NCBI GenBank assembly: GCA_028822745.1
Contig: JAPKCZ010000002.1
Span: 1-24,491 of the forward strand
Length of the DNA stretch: 24,491 nt
Reading direction: 5' to 3'
DNA from: Kiritimatiellia bacterium
GTDB lineage: Bacteria; Verrucomicrobiota; Kiritimatiellia; UBA8416; JAIOPI01
In this document: positions 16,103 through 23,870 of the stretch, in pieces
Layout of the letters: every line of letters starts with the position of its first letter
Numbering within the stretch: position 1 is the first letter of the stretch
Position numbers and translations under genes: made by a program
Notes under the pieces: model-generated
Database searches by the model: none
Told to the model about the DNA's origin: nothing
Seen by the model: the letters and a program-made list of their open reading frames with translations, nothing else

Positions 16103-17125
16103 ATGAGTAACAAGCAATACAAGGTTGGTGTCGTCGGCGCAGGCGCTGTCGGTGGCGAAATGGTGCGCATTCTGCGCTCGCGCAACTTTCCGGCAGACGA
16201 GATTCGCGTTTTTGCGCGTTCTGAGCGCGACGAAGAGATCGATGGTGAGACCTTTCACGTGCTGCCCACGACCCTTGAAGGCATGGCCGGTTTAGATTTT
16301 GCATTTTTCGCCGGTACCGAAGGCGCCAAAGGTGCGTCGCAGGTTTTTGGCTGGGATGCTGCCGCACAAGGCACCGTCATCATCGACAATGGTAATGATT
16401 TCCGCATGGACCCGCGCGTCCCACTCGTGGTGCCGGAAATTAATCCAGAAGCGCTCGATAGTCACCAGAACTTCATCGCCAACCCGAACTGCTGCACGAT
16501 TGTTGCCTTGATGGCACTTGGGCCCCTGCATCGCGCTTTCGGCATCGAGCGCATCATCGCCTCGACCTACCAGTCGGTTTCAGGCAGTGGCGGCGCAGCC
16601 ATTCGCGAGCTTGAAAAACAAGCCCGTGATTATGTTGCAGGCGACCCGATTTCCGCGACGGAGTATGCACACCAGATTCTTTTCAACGTCATCCCTCAGG
16701 TCGGCGGCCTTCAGTCCGACACCCCCGGCTACACCAGCGAAGAAGCCAAAATGCTTTTCGAAACACGCAAGATTTTGGGCGACGACCAGATTCGCGTTTC
16801 GTCGACCTGCGTCCGCGTCCCTGTTTTCTATGGGCATGCCGAATCGCTGAACATCACGTTCCGCAACCCAGCCACCCCGGAAGATGCCCGCCGTGTATTG
16901 GGCGAAGCGTCTGGCGTTTCGGTCGTCGACGACGTCGACAATGCAGAATACCCGATGCCCATTTCGGCTGCACATCTCGACGATGTGATCGCCGGGCGCA
17001 TTCGCCGAGACGACACCTGCGAAAACAGCCTGGCGCTTTTTGTTGCGGGCGACAACATCCGCAAAGGCGCGGCGCTGAATGCCGTCCAAATCGCGGAAAC
17101 CATGATCGCACGCGGCTTGAAGTAA
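16103..17125 (+). CDS. asd: Aspartate-semialdehyde dehydrogenase
   Basis: A 340-residue NADPH enzyme that reduces beta-aspartyl phosphate to aspartate semialdehyde, the branch-point precursor of lysine, diaminopimelate, methionine and threonine. VGVVGAGAVGGEMVRIL (8-24) is the nucleotide loop, with GAG where GAT is common. FIANPNCCTIVALMAL (124-139) carries the catalytic cysteine C130. STYQSVSGSGGAAIREL and the substrate-binding RVPVFYGHAESLNI complete the active site. The start is ATG 16103 behind a GAGATGGA element and gives the canonical MSNKQYKVGVVG opening; the frame is open further upstream. It is divergent from the M29-type gene and followed by a nuclease gene 47 bases on. Confidence 0.96.
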   Translation: MSNKQYKVGVVGAGAVGGEMVRILRSRNFPADEIRVFARSERDEEIDGETFHVLPTTLEGMAGLDFAFFAGTEGAKGASQVFGWDAAAQGTVIIDNGNDFRMDPRVPLVVPEINPEALDSHQNFIANPNCCTIVALMALGPLHRAFGIERIIASTYQSVSGSGGAAIRELEKQARDYVAGDPISATEYAHQILFNVIPQVGGLQSDTPGYTSEEAKMLFETRKILGDDQIRVSSTCVRVPVFYGHAESLNITFRNPATPEDARRVLGEASGVSVVDDVDNAEYPMPISAAHLDDVIAGRIRRDDTCENSLALFVAGDNIRKGAALNAVQIAETMIARGLK

Positions 17126-17172
17126 AGTGATTCCGCTTGCTTAAAACGCGTGCTTCGAGTGCACAATGCCGC

Positions 17173-18006
17173 ATGCCAGAGTATAGCGAACAACTTCGAG
17201 CACAGCTTGGGCCCTACAAGACCTATCGCGTCGGCGTCAAAGAGGACGGTATTGCCCGTAGCGGTTATAAGCACCGCTACATTCTGCCGGAGACGTATCA
17301 GCGCCTTAACATTCTTGAGACCTATCGGCGCGAATTCTGGACGTTTTTCGACGACCCTAACGCTCGCAAGGACGTCCTTTCCCTGCAACCGGGGTTTCAC
17401 CACTTGGATTCAACCCAAGCCATGTGCTTCAACCTGTTCGCTCCTTTCGTGCACGACCGCCACACGCGCCAGCTTTTGCTCGCGGCGCTGGGGCGCGACG
17501 ACGCCACGGTTGGCACGCTGCGTTTCGATCGCATTATCGACCGCGCCGACATGCTGTGCGTCGACTTTTTCGTCGAGCTTGAATCCAGCGCCTGCCTGCT
17601 CTTCGAGATGAAGCTCACCGAAACCCAATTCGACGCCGTCCTTAAACCGACGCCGGGACAGACGCGACGCCTGCGCGACATGTACATTCCTTTGCTCCAG
17701 GGCAAAGTGCCGGACATCTACTTACAGGAACACACCTTCTTCCGCTATGACCATCTCTTGCGCAACATCGCCTTGCTCGAACTTGAGCGCGGCGATCACC
17801 TCTACATCATATTTCCGCGCCAGAACGACGCGCTTCGTCGACAGGAACACGACATCCAAGCCGTTTGCGCGATGTATCTTCGTGACCATGTGACCATTCT
17901 ACACCTGGAGGACCTGCTCAAAGGAATACAGACTCGCAGCGCCGATCAAAGTAATCAATTCCGTGCACACTTCGACATGTTCAAAGAAAAATACCTAGTA
18001 TCATGA
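17173..18006 (+). CDS. PGN_0703-type putative restriction endonuclease (PD-(D/E)XK fold)
   Basis: A 277-residue protein like the PGN_0703 family of putative restriction endonucleases. GFHHLDSTQAMCFNLFAPF (74-92) is the conserved family helix. The nuclease core is DFFVELESSACLLFEMKLTE (131-150), where D131, E145 and K147 form the D...ExK metal site. YDHLLRNIALLEL (192-204) and YIIFPRQND (211-219) are further family features. The start is ATG 17173; a TTG at 17137 is in frame, and neither has a clear ribosome site. No methyltransferase is adjacent, so a classical restriction-modification pair is not present. Its stop overlaps the next gene by 4 bases. The biological role of this family is not established as far as I know. 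Confidence 0.7.
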   Translation: MPEYSEQLRAQLGPYKTYRVGVKEDGIARSGYKHRYILPETYQRLNILETYRREFWTFFDDPNARKDVLSLQPGFHHLDSTQAMCFNLFAPFVHDRHTRQLLLAALGRDDATVGTLRFDRIIDRADMLCVDFFVELESSACLLFEMKLTETQFDAVLKPTPGQTRRLRDMYIPLLQGKVPDIYLQEHTFFRYDHLLRNIALLELERGDHLYIIFPRQNDALRRQEHDIQAVCAMYLRDHVTILHLEDLLKGIQTRSADQSNQFRAHFDMFKEKYLVS

Positions 18007-18404
18007 CCTTGCGCGACAGCATCAATGTCACCCTGTCCAGCATTCGCACCGAACAACTGATTGCCTCGGTCCTCTTTTTTCCGTCGTTCGGCATGTTGAC
18101 CTACTTTCGCTATACCGAAATCGCCTCCGTGCGTATACCGGCCATGCTCTTGCTGGTCGCCCTGCTCCTGATCGCACACGCTTTCTGGCGCGTGACGCAC
18201 GACCTGCGATGCCCAGCCTGCAAAGGCTCACTTGGCCACGTCATGCTGAACCCGAATTTAACCGGCAGTAATTATGCCGTTCTGCTATGCCCGGTTGCGT
18301 TTCCACATCGGGTTGAGACCTGCCCCCGATGCGATGCTCCCATGGACGAAAACACAACATTTCCGGTCAATCCATCGACAGAAAGCCCGCAAAAACAGCC
18401 TTAG
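18003..18404 (+). CDS. Two-helix membrane protein with zinc-ribbon tail
   Basis: A 133-residue protein with two membrane helices (about 19-35 and 46-62) and a cytosolic or external C-terminal tail with paired cysteines: C70-PA-C73 and C107-PR-C110, plus C96. The spacing fits a zinc ribbon. No enzymatic motif is visible. The ATG overlaps the stop of the PD-(D/E)XK gene as ATGA, so the two are co-translated and probably act together; a membrane tether or sensor for the nuclease is one inference. A hairpin terminator overlaps and follows its stop. I do not recognise a named family. Confidence 0.65.
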   Translation: MTLRDSINVTLSSIRTEQLIASVLFFPSFGMLTYFRYTEIASVRIPAMLLLVALLLIAHAFWRVTHDLRCPACKGSLGHVMLNPNLTGSNYAVLLCPVAFPHRVETCPRCDAPMDENTTFPVNPSTESPQKQP

Positions 18405-18434
18405 GCCGACAAATGGCCTATTTTGCTTCTTTTT
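18402..18434 (+). terminator. Rho-independent terminator after the zinc-ribbon gene
   Basis: TAGGCC and GGCCTA pair over 6 bp around a 7-base loop (GACAAAT) and are followed by TTTTGCTTCTTTTT. It begins within the stop codon of the preceding gene and separates the asd/nuclease transcript from the desaturase gene. Confidence 0.75.
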
Positions 18435-18577
18435 CGATTCCCCTTGTGGGACGTCGCTGATTGTGGCCACTATGTCCGATTGAGTATCACAGACCATCAC
18501 CCACGTGTAAATTTCGACTCGTGTCGGACACACACCCTGAGCCGGGTCACTTTCCGCATTAAGTAGGTAAATTATAT

Positions 18578-19495
18578 ATGAGATTTCTTCGTCCCAGTGT
18601 CGTCGCACAAGAATTTCTGTCGAGCGATGAAAATATGCGCCTGCTTAACAGTACGCCGTTGGTCTTCATGCACCTTATGGTCTTGGCTGTTCCCTTTTTC
18701 GGCATCAGCTGGCCCGCCGTCATTGTCTGCCTCATCACTTATGCCGTCCGCGTATTCGCACTCACGGGTGGATATCATCGCTACTTTTCACACCGCAGCT
18801 ACAAAACCAGCCGCGTCTTTCAATTCATCATCGGATTTGTTGGCGCATCGTCCGCGCAACGCGGGCCGCTCTGGTGGGCATCGCATCACCGTCATCACCA
18901 CCAGCATTCAGATGGCCCTGAGGATATGCACTCGCCGCTGCAGCGCACCACCTTCCGCTCCCACATCGGCTGGCTGTTTACGCGCCGCTCCACATTCGCC
19001 TATGAACGCCGCGTGCGCGACTGGCTCAAATTTCCTGAGCTCGTCTGGTTGGACCGTTTTCATTTCGTCGCCCCCTTCTCTCTTGTCGCATTAATGCTCG
19101 GCCTCGGCTTCGTCTGCCAGAAGTTGTTCCCAACCTCCAGCGTGACGCCCATGCAAATGGCCATGTGGGGTTTCGTTGCCAGCACGGTGATGGTGTACCA
19201 CGTGACCTGGTGCATCAACTCAGCCACGCACCTATTCGGCAACCGCCGCTTCGAGACCAAGGACGGTAGTCGCAACAGCCTCTTGCTCGCCCTTCTGACC
19301 TTCGGCGAAGGCTGGCACAACAACCACCACCGCTACCCCGCATCCGCACGCCAGGGTTTCTATACACGTGAAATCGATATCACCTACTACATCCTCAAGA
19401 TGTTCAACAAAGTCGGTTTAATCTGGGATATTCACGCCCCACCGGCGTCCATCTACCGAGAAGCGGCCGAGAACGGCGAGAAAGCAAAGCACTAA
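18578..19495 (+). CDS. Acyl-CoA/acyl-lipid delta-9-type fatty acid desaturase
   Basis: A 305-residue membrane di-iron enzyme that inserts a cis double bond in saturated acyl chains using O2. The three histidine boxes are present: HRYFSH (about 67-72), HHRHHHQHSDG (about 103-113) and EGWHNNHHRYP (about 247-257), with the usual pairs of membrane helices between them (MHLMVLAVPFFGISW, FVASTVMVYHVTW). THLFGNRRFETKDGSRN is the characteristic segment before box 3. This implies an organism exposed to oxygen or microaerobic. The start is ATG 18578 behind GTAGGTAA. It follows the terminator by about 140 bases and is convergent with the DUF2071 gene, 30 bases away. Confidence 0.93.
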   Translation: MRFLRPSVVAQEFLSSDENMRLLNSTPLVFMHLMVLAVPFFGISWPAVIVCLITYAVRVFALTGGYHRYFSHRSYKTSRVFQFIIGFVGASSAQRGPLWWASHHRHHHQHSDGPEDMHSPLQRTTFRSHIGWLFTRRSTFAYERRVRDWLKFPELVWLDRFHFVAPFSLVALMLGLGFVCQKLFPTSSVTPMQMAMWGFVASTVMVYHVTWCINSATHLFGNRRFETKDGSRNSLLLALLTFGEGWHNNHHRYPASARQGFYTREIDITYYILKMFNKVGLIWDIHAPPASIYREAAENGEKAKH

Positions 19496-19525
19496 GCGTG
19501 GTCGCACCCGTTGCCTGACGCATGG

Positions 19526-20257
19526 TTATGCCAGCGTCGGCGGCAAGTAGATAACGACGTCCGTTCGGGGCATCATTAACACGCTGTGTATCGCCGACAC
19601 GTCCCCTTCCGGAACAAGGCCCAACCTATCCAACAGAGGGAAGCGCGCCTTCGTAACCCGCCCCTCGGTCAAGGCCAGACGGTCATGCCAGATGGCGTAG
19701 TTGCCCAAACGCCCATCGCGTCGATGAAAATACCCGCGCATCGGGTGGGTCAACAGAACGCGACCCGATTCTAGATCCGAAAACCCCGACAACCGCTGCG
19801 GCACGCAGCCCGTGTCTTCCAAGCTGAGTTCGGCTGGCGCCCAAGCACTACGCGACGTCATCTGGTATTTTCTATATCGATTCACCGCGACGTCATAGTC
19901 CGTCGAGAACTGAATATCCGCTCGGTGCCAAGGTAGCGACCAACAGAAGCGCGGGATCGCGACACGCCAGTTCGACAGCACCGTACCAAAAAACCACGCG
20001 ACGTGTTCGCCGGTAACGCGGTCTGTGACATAGGCACGGTAATTGGTTTGCGCGAACGACGCACGCGGCCACGGACAAGCGGCGAAACGAAAGTCCTGAT
20101 CAAAAAACGGCACCACGGATATTAGCGCCTTTAAACGCCCATCCGGCGACGCAATGCAATCCAGGTCGAAGCGCTCATGCACATGTGGCCGCAGTGCCTC
20201 AGGATCAACCAAGTAGGTGATGATGGCGAAATGTGTGAGCGTTGTCTCCGCATCCAT
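19526..20257 (-). CDS. DUF2071 family protein
   Basis: A 243-residue protein fitting the DUF2071 (COG3361, YqjF-like) family, of unknown function. The N-terminal FAIITYLVDPEALRPHVHERF segment corresponds to the family's Y.v...L..lvP..l pattern. RAYVTDRVTGEHVAWFFGTV, an RYRKYQMTSRSAWAPAE segment and MRGYFHRRDGRLGNYAIWHD follow. The end, MPRTDVVIYLPPTLA, matches the family tail. The frame opens at a TTG at 20329, overlapping the RNA methyltransferase, but ATG 20257 begins where the family homology starts. It is the last gene of a four-gene minus-strand cluster. I can assign no activity. Confidence 0.65.
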   Translation of the reverse strand: MDAETTLTHFAIITYLVDPEALRPHVHERFDLDCIASPDGRLKALISVVPFFDQDFRFAACPWPRASFAQTNYRAYVTDRVTGEHVAWFFGTVLSNWRVAIPRFCWSLPWHRADIQFSTDYDVAVNRYRKYQMTSRSAWAPAELSLEDTGCVPQRLSGFSDLESGRVLLTHPMRGYFHRRDGRLGNYAIWHDRLALTEGRVTKARFPLLDRLGLVPEGDVSAIHSVLMMPRTDVVIYLPPTLA

Positions 20258-20312
20258 GCCCCGCGCAGGCCGCGGCTCAGATGTGTCCTCTTTGGTTAAT
20301 CTTATCTTTGGC

Positions 20313-21539
20313 CTAATCGGTGCGCACAAGATGCGTCAGCACTTCGAAGTGCGGCGTGCGTGGGAACATGTCAAAGATCTGCGTTGAGTCGAGCGCATAA
20401 CCCGCCGCCGTCAAGGCTTTGAGGTCGCGACACAACGTATCCGGTCCACACGAAATGTAGATCAAATGACCCGGACCCAATTCACAGATTTCAGCACACA
20501 CCTCGGCGTGCAGACCGGAACGCGGCGGATCGACAATCAGGAGGCCCGTGTCGCGGTCCAACGGACCCAGTGCATCCCGCGTGGCTTTGCGCGCCGACAC
20601 ATCAATAAAGGTCGTATCGCTTTGTGCCATGAGCTGGGCGTTGTGCTGCGCCGCTTTGATGGCCTCGGCATTGTTATCAATCCCCAGCACATTTCGGACG
20701 CCCATCTCGGCAGCGGCCAACGCAAACACGCCCACGCCACAATACAGGTCGACGACCATCTCGGGCGCAATTGCGCTTATCAGGTCAACGACCCGGTCCA
20801 CCAGCACGTTGCCAACATCGCGGTTGATTTGAAAGAAGGACCGGCGCGGCACCCAGAGATCGCCGAAACGCCATTTTTCGGTCAACCACGGCACTTTGAC
20901 TTCGCCCTCGCCGCGCCAATGCACGACGCCGTCGGTTTCGGTATAGCGCAAGGTCAGCGGTTCATTTTCGCGCAAGCGCAACAATCCGTCAGCGTGCAAC
21001 TTCAGCAGCGTTTCGTTGATCGGGTCCACCGCGAGAGGGCAACCCTCGTCCAGGACGATAATCGACTTATTGTCTTCGCCTACATAACCCACCTTGAGGA
21101 CATCGTCGACCAGCGTGGAATGCAGAACGATCTTATTGCGATACCCTTGTTCGCGCGGCGACGACACGACCGCATTGACGTTGGGCGCCTCCAGTCCCGC
21201 CATGCGTTTAAGCATGGAAGTGAACTGCTCTGACTTCATTTCAAGTTCGTGCGCGTAGGTCGTGTGCTGATAGCGACAACCGGGACAGCTCGATGCAAGC
21301 GGGCACGATGGCGTGATGCGATTGGGGGATGACTCCAACACCTCGACCAAACTCGCAGCGCGATGGCGTTTGTGGCGATGGACCTCCTTGACGCGAACCT
21401 GCTCACCCTTCAGCGCTCCCGGGACAAAGGTGACCAACCCGTCGATGCGCCCCACCCCTTTGCCGGGATAAGTCACTTCGTCAACGTGCATTTCGGATAT
21501 TAAGGGGTCTTCACTCATGGGTATCGTCCGTTTGGCCAT
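20313..21539 (-). CDS. RlmD/TrmA-type RNA (uracil-5-)-methyltransferase
   Basis: A 408-residue SAM enzyme that makes m5U in rRNA or tRNA. Residues of about 17-68 form a TRAM domain (TYPGKGVGRIDGLVTFVPGA). C79, C85 and C88 (SCPLASSCPGC) with C167 (DEGCPL) are the four [4Fe-4S] ligands seen in RlmD. VVDLYCGVGVFALAAAEMG is the SAM site, LLIVDPPRSGLHAEV has the DPPR motif, and YISCGPDTLCRDL carries the nucleophilic cysteine; the tail is DMFPRTPHFEVLTHL. ATG 21539 or ATG 21518 (ATGAGTGA overlapping the upstream stop) could be the start. It is shorter than E. coli RlmD (433). Target base (U1939, U747 or tRNA U54) cannot be told. Confidence 0.93.
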   Translation of the reverse strand: MAKRTIPMSEDPLISEMHVDEVTYPGKGVGRIDGLVTFVPGALKGEQVRVKEVHRHKRHRAASLVEVLESSPNRITPSCPLASSCPGCRYQHTTYAHELEMKSEQFTSMLKRMAGLEAPNVNAVVSSPREQGYRNKIVLHSTLVDDVLKVGYVGEDNKSIIVLDEGCPLAVDPINETLLKLHADGLLRLRENEPLTLRYTETDGVVHWRGEGEVKVPWLTEKWRFGDLWVPRRSFFQINRDVGNVLVDRVVDLISAIAPEMVVDLYCGVGVFALAAAEMGVRNVLGIDNNAEAIKAAQHNAQLMAQSDTTFIDVSARKATRDALGPLDRDTGLLIVDPPRSGLHAEVCAEICELGPGHLIYISCGPDTLCRDLKALTAAGYALDSTQIFDMFPRTPHFEVLTHLVRTD

Positions 21540-22071
21540 CCGCGTTTAGCAGGTCGGGTATCTCTTGCTGCGTACGCGTTAGGCGATGTATTACTGCTTC
21601 CCGTTCCGGGAACTGGGCCACCAGCTTGTCTGGCCTGGCCATTTCAAAATCAGAAAAATCAAATCCGGGAGCCACCGTGCAGCCCACCAGGCAAAACGAC
21701 GTTTTGTCGACCAGTTCCGCGGCCATCCATGTTCCTTTCGGAACCACCAACTGTGGAACGGCGCCATCTTCGGGCCGCACCCCAACCTGTTGCGAGCGAT
21801 AGCCCCAATCCGGATTCAGCATGTGTAGCAAGATCGACGTGCCATCATAAAAGTGCCAAATTTCATCCGAGGCAACGCGGTGAAACGCCGAAAAATCGTT
21901 CCCCGCCAACATGTAGTATATCGCCGTGCCGAAGGCATGATCGAAGCGGTAGCGCGACGGCAGTGCGGACTTGGGAATACTTTCGTCCGAACGGTAGTTC
22001 TCGTGAAAAAATCCGCCCTCTGGGTGTTCGACCAGGTTGAGATGTTTGATCCACGCTTCCGCCGTGTTCAC
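21511..22071 (-). CDS. Cupin-fold protein, DUF985 (Cupin_5) family
   Basis: A 186-residue protein of the DUF985 cupin family, like yeast YML079w, with unknown activity. AEAWIKHLNLVEHPEGGFFHENYRSD opens the domain. GTAIYYMLAGNDFSAFHRVASDEIWHFYDG contains the probable metal/ligand histidines. VVPKGTWMAAEL and GCTVAPGFDFSDFEMA are typical of the end of the barrel. The frame opens at 22113, but GTG 22071 has an AGGAGG run 4-7 bases ahead and begins at the family start. GTGA overlaps the HAD stop by 4 bases, and the 3' end overlaps the methyltransferase start, indicating a tightly coupled operon. Confidence 0.88.
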   Translation of the reverse strand: MNTAEAWIKHLNLVEHPEGGFFHENYRSDESIPKSALPSRYRFDHAFGTAIYYMLAGNDFSAFHRVASDEIWHFYDGTSILLHMLNPDWGYRSQQVGVRPEDGAVPQLVVPKGTWMAAELVDKTSFCLVGCTVAPGFDFSDFEMARPDKLVAQFPEREAVIHRLTRTQQEIPDLLNADGQTDDTHE

Positions 22072-22871
22072 GATGCCTCCTCCTGCCCGATGCTCGTGGA
22101 TAATGTCTGGCAAGCCAGCATCATCCCCGTCAGTTCACTGAATCCCTCGGCCACGAAATCAGGTTTCACATCGGCGTGATCCAGATCCTCGCGACGCGAC
22201 ATCCCGGTCAACAGTAGCGCACTGCGCATCCCGCTCGCCGACGCGGCACGAATATCGGTCTCGAGATAATCACCAACGGCGATCACGTCGTCCGCGTTCA
22301 ATCCCGCATGTTGAAGCGCCATGTTAAAAAGATGTGGCTCGGGTTTACCGATGACGCGCGGCAGGCAGTCACAGGTCGTGTTGATGGCAGCCAATAGGGC
22401 ACCCGCTCCAGGGCGATAGCCATCTTCCATCTTGAGGGCCTTGTCTGGATTGGTGGCCACGTATTCAGCGCCCAGACCGATCAGGCTGCAGGCCTTGCGC
22501 AGCTTTTCGTATGTGAAGCCGCGATCCAAGCCCACGACGACATAATCGACATCCGTGTCACAGATCGTAAACCCAGCCTCGGACAAGGCGTCGACGAGGG
22601 CGCCTTCTCCCACCACATAAACGCGCCCAGGAGCCAAGAACTTGGCCGTGGCCTGTGCCGTTGTCACAATATCAGCGAGATCGCATTCGATTGCGTAACT
22701 TTGCAGCTGCTCGCGAATTTCCTCCGGCGTGCGATTGGATCGATTCGTTACGAAAAGACACCGAATGCCGGCGGCGCGCATATCACGCACAAACCGGGAG
22801 GCACCGGGAACTTCTTCGTTCCCCGTGTAGATGGTTCCGTCCAAATCGATAAAGAGCGCATTAACCGGCAT
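22068..22871 (-). CDS. HAD-IIA family phosphatase (NagD/p-nitrophenylphosphatase-like)
   Basis: A 267-residue haloacid dehalogenase phosphatase of subclass IIA, acting on small phosphorylated metabolites. FIDLDGTIYTG (7-17) is motif I with the nucleophile Asp. FVTNRSNRTPEEI is motif II. The cap region lies in the middle, with VVGLDRGFTYEKL and YVATNPDKAL. GKPEPHLFNMAL (motif III lysine) and VIAVGDYLETDIRAA (motif IV) complete the site. ATG 22871 with AAAGG about 9 bases upstream is the start; a GTG at 22877 is also in frame. It leads the minus-strand cluster cupin-RNA methyltransferase-DUF2071 and overlaps the cupin gene by 4 bases. The substrate is not evident. Confidence 0.93.
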   Translation of the reverse strand: MPVNALFIDLDGTIYTGNEEVPGASRFVRDMRAAGIRCLFVTNRSNRTPEEIREQLQSYAIECDLADIVTTAQATAKFLAPGRVYVVGEGALVDALSEAGFTICDTDVDYVVVGLDRGFTYEKLRKACSLIGLGAEYVATNPDKALKMEDGYRPGAGALLAAINTTCDCLPRVIGKPEPHLFNMALQHAGLNADDVIAVGDYLETDIRAASASGMRSALLLTGMSRREDLDHADVKPDFVAEGFSELTGMMLACQTLSTSIGQEEAS

Positions 22872-22997
22872 GTCCACAAACCTTTATTATTACAGTAAAA
22901 GAGCCAGATCATCGGTTTTTTGGGCCATTTTGTCGAGGCGCAAACCCGAAGGGCAGGACACTGAAGGCCGTGGGGCGAAACACGCGAACGCTAGCGC

Positions 22998-23025
22998 TTG
23001 CCTTTTTTATAAGTGCTGTTATATT
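22998..23025 (+). promoter_or_regulatory. Candidate promoter of tRNA-Pro
   Basis: TTGCCT (22998-23003) and TATATT (23020-23025, 5/6 match to -10) are separated by 16 bases. Transcription would start near 23032, giving a leader of about 49 bases before the mature tRNA. Confidence 0.5.
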
Positions 23026-23080
23026 GCCCACTTCACTCGAACAGCGATCGCGGCCGTCTGGCCCGCCGAATCACTGACGA

Positions 23081-23157
23081 CGGGGTGTAGCGCAGCCTGG
23101 CAGCGCGACAGCTTTGGGAGCTGTAAGTCGTGAGTTCGAATCTCACCACCCCGACCA
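23081..23157 (+). tRNA. tRNA-Pro (anticodon UGG)
   Basis: A full cloverleaf can be drawn. The acceptor CGGGGTG (23081-23087) pairs with CACCCCG (23147-23153), the D stem is GCGC/GCGC, and the anticodon stem is ACAGC/GCTGT around TTTGGGA. The anticodon TGG is at 23115-23117. The T stem is GTGAG/CTCAC with a TTCGAAT loop. The discriminator A is followed by a genome-encoded CCA. The first base C is typical of proline tRNAs. UGG reads CCA/CCG and, by wobble, other proline codons. Confidence 0.97.
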
Positions 23158-23251
23158 TTCAAGATCTTGTAGGATACATCCCCATCCCTTGCAATTCTTG
23201 TAGCCATAAGTCCTTACCCCGACCCTGTTTTTGACGAATCCTACAAGGTCT
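23148..23251. repeat. Repeat cluster at the 3' end of tRNA-Pro
   Basis: AGATCTTGTAGGAT (23162-23175) is an inverted repeat, 13 of 14 matching, of ATCCTACAAGGTCT (23238-23251), with 62 bases between. A third CTTGTAG is at 23197-23203. ACCCCGACC from the tRNA 3' end (23148-23156) recurs directly at 23216-23224. Neither arm is followed by a T-run, so this is not an obvious terminator. The arrangement could be a recombinase attachment site or its scar; that is inference. Confidence 0.45.
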
Positions 23252-23500
23252 GGTCATTCAGAGCCGTTTTGGGCTTCTGGGTTTAATGGATGGGAAGGCA
23301 TCCGATGGTCCCCTTGTACGAGGTGCACCCAGCACCACAAGACCAACCCCTAACCCAATGTTACTGTGACCTGCGCGGGACATAAATGCGAGGCATGAAA
23401 ACGGTGGCACGGAGGAACGTTTCGAGAGAATCAGCGGCCGAGTTCATCACGCCCGCAAATGAGATGCTCTACAAATGAGTCTCGAACAGCAAGAAGGTAG
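23252..23500. other. Gene-poor stretch downstream of tRNA-Pro
   Basis: Apart from a 30-codon frame (23386-23478) without family features or a clear ribosome site, I see no gene here. Together with the repeat cluster upstream and the remnant downstream, it makes about 700 bases with no intact gene between the tRNA and the response regulator. Confidence 0.4.
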
Positions 23501-23722
23501 CCCGGCGGCCAAACCGTGCGTCTCTGTGGGATCGTGGCTGAAGACCCTGCGCTACCGCAGACCACCGGCGGGCGCATGCGCATCATATTTGGGTATAACG
23601 AAAAGGCGAAGGAGATCCTCTATACCGATTCCTGGGGCGCGGGACACGAGCGAAAATGGATGTCCATCGAGGATGCACGGACAATTACCAGTGACCTTTA
23701 CGTCTTCACGACACGAAGCTGA
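23501..23722 (+). pseudogene. Remnant of a C39-like (papain-fold) cysteine peptidase C-terminus
   Basis: After a stop at 23498-23500, the frame reads PALPQTTGGRMRIIFGYN (ending near 23605), then IYTDSWGAGHERKWM-like residues (exactly ILYTDSWGAGHERKWM) and a DARTITSDLYVF tail, stop at 23720-23722. I recall this as the end of a C39-like peptidase family where the pattern is GGHMRLIIGYN...YTDSWG.GHE.KRM..DAW.IT..LY. The catalytic histidine expected before M-R is Arg here. No N-terminal half with the catalytic Cys precedes it in any frame. I infer a dead fragment. The next gene starts about 150 bases downstream. Confidence 0.5.
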
Positions 23723-23870
23723 GGGCAGCTATAGCCTTCACGCACAAGGACTTGGGCGCGGTGTTGCTTCGAATCATTCTCTGATTGCGACTTGTGTTGA
23801 CGGGGTTGATTGCTTTAGGTTTCTTCTTTCAACGATTGCGTATCACTTTAAGTATGACGGGATGGTAGAC

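Noticed and set aside
23019..23207. A 62-codon minus-strand frame containing RGGEIRTHDLQLPKLSRCQA
   Set aside because: It is the antisense of tRNA-Pro. This peptide is a well-known spurious product of translating the reverse strand of tRNA genes.
23386..23478. A 30-codon plus-strand frame (MRGMKTVARRNVSRESAAEF...)
   Set aside because: No recognised family, no clear ribosome binding site, and it lies in a decayed region.
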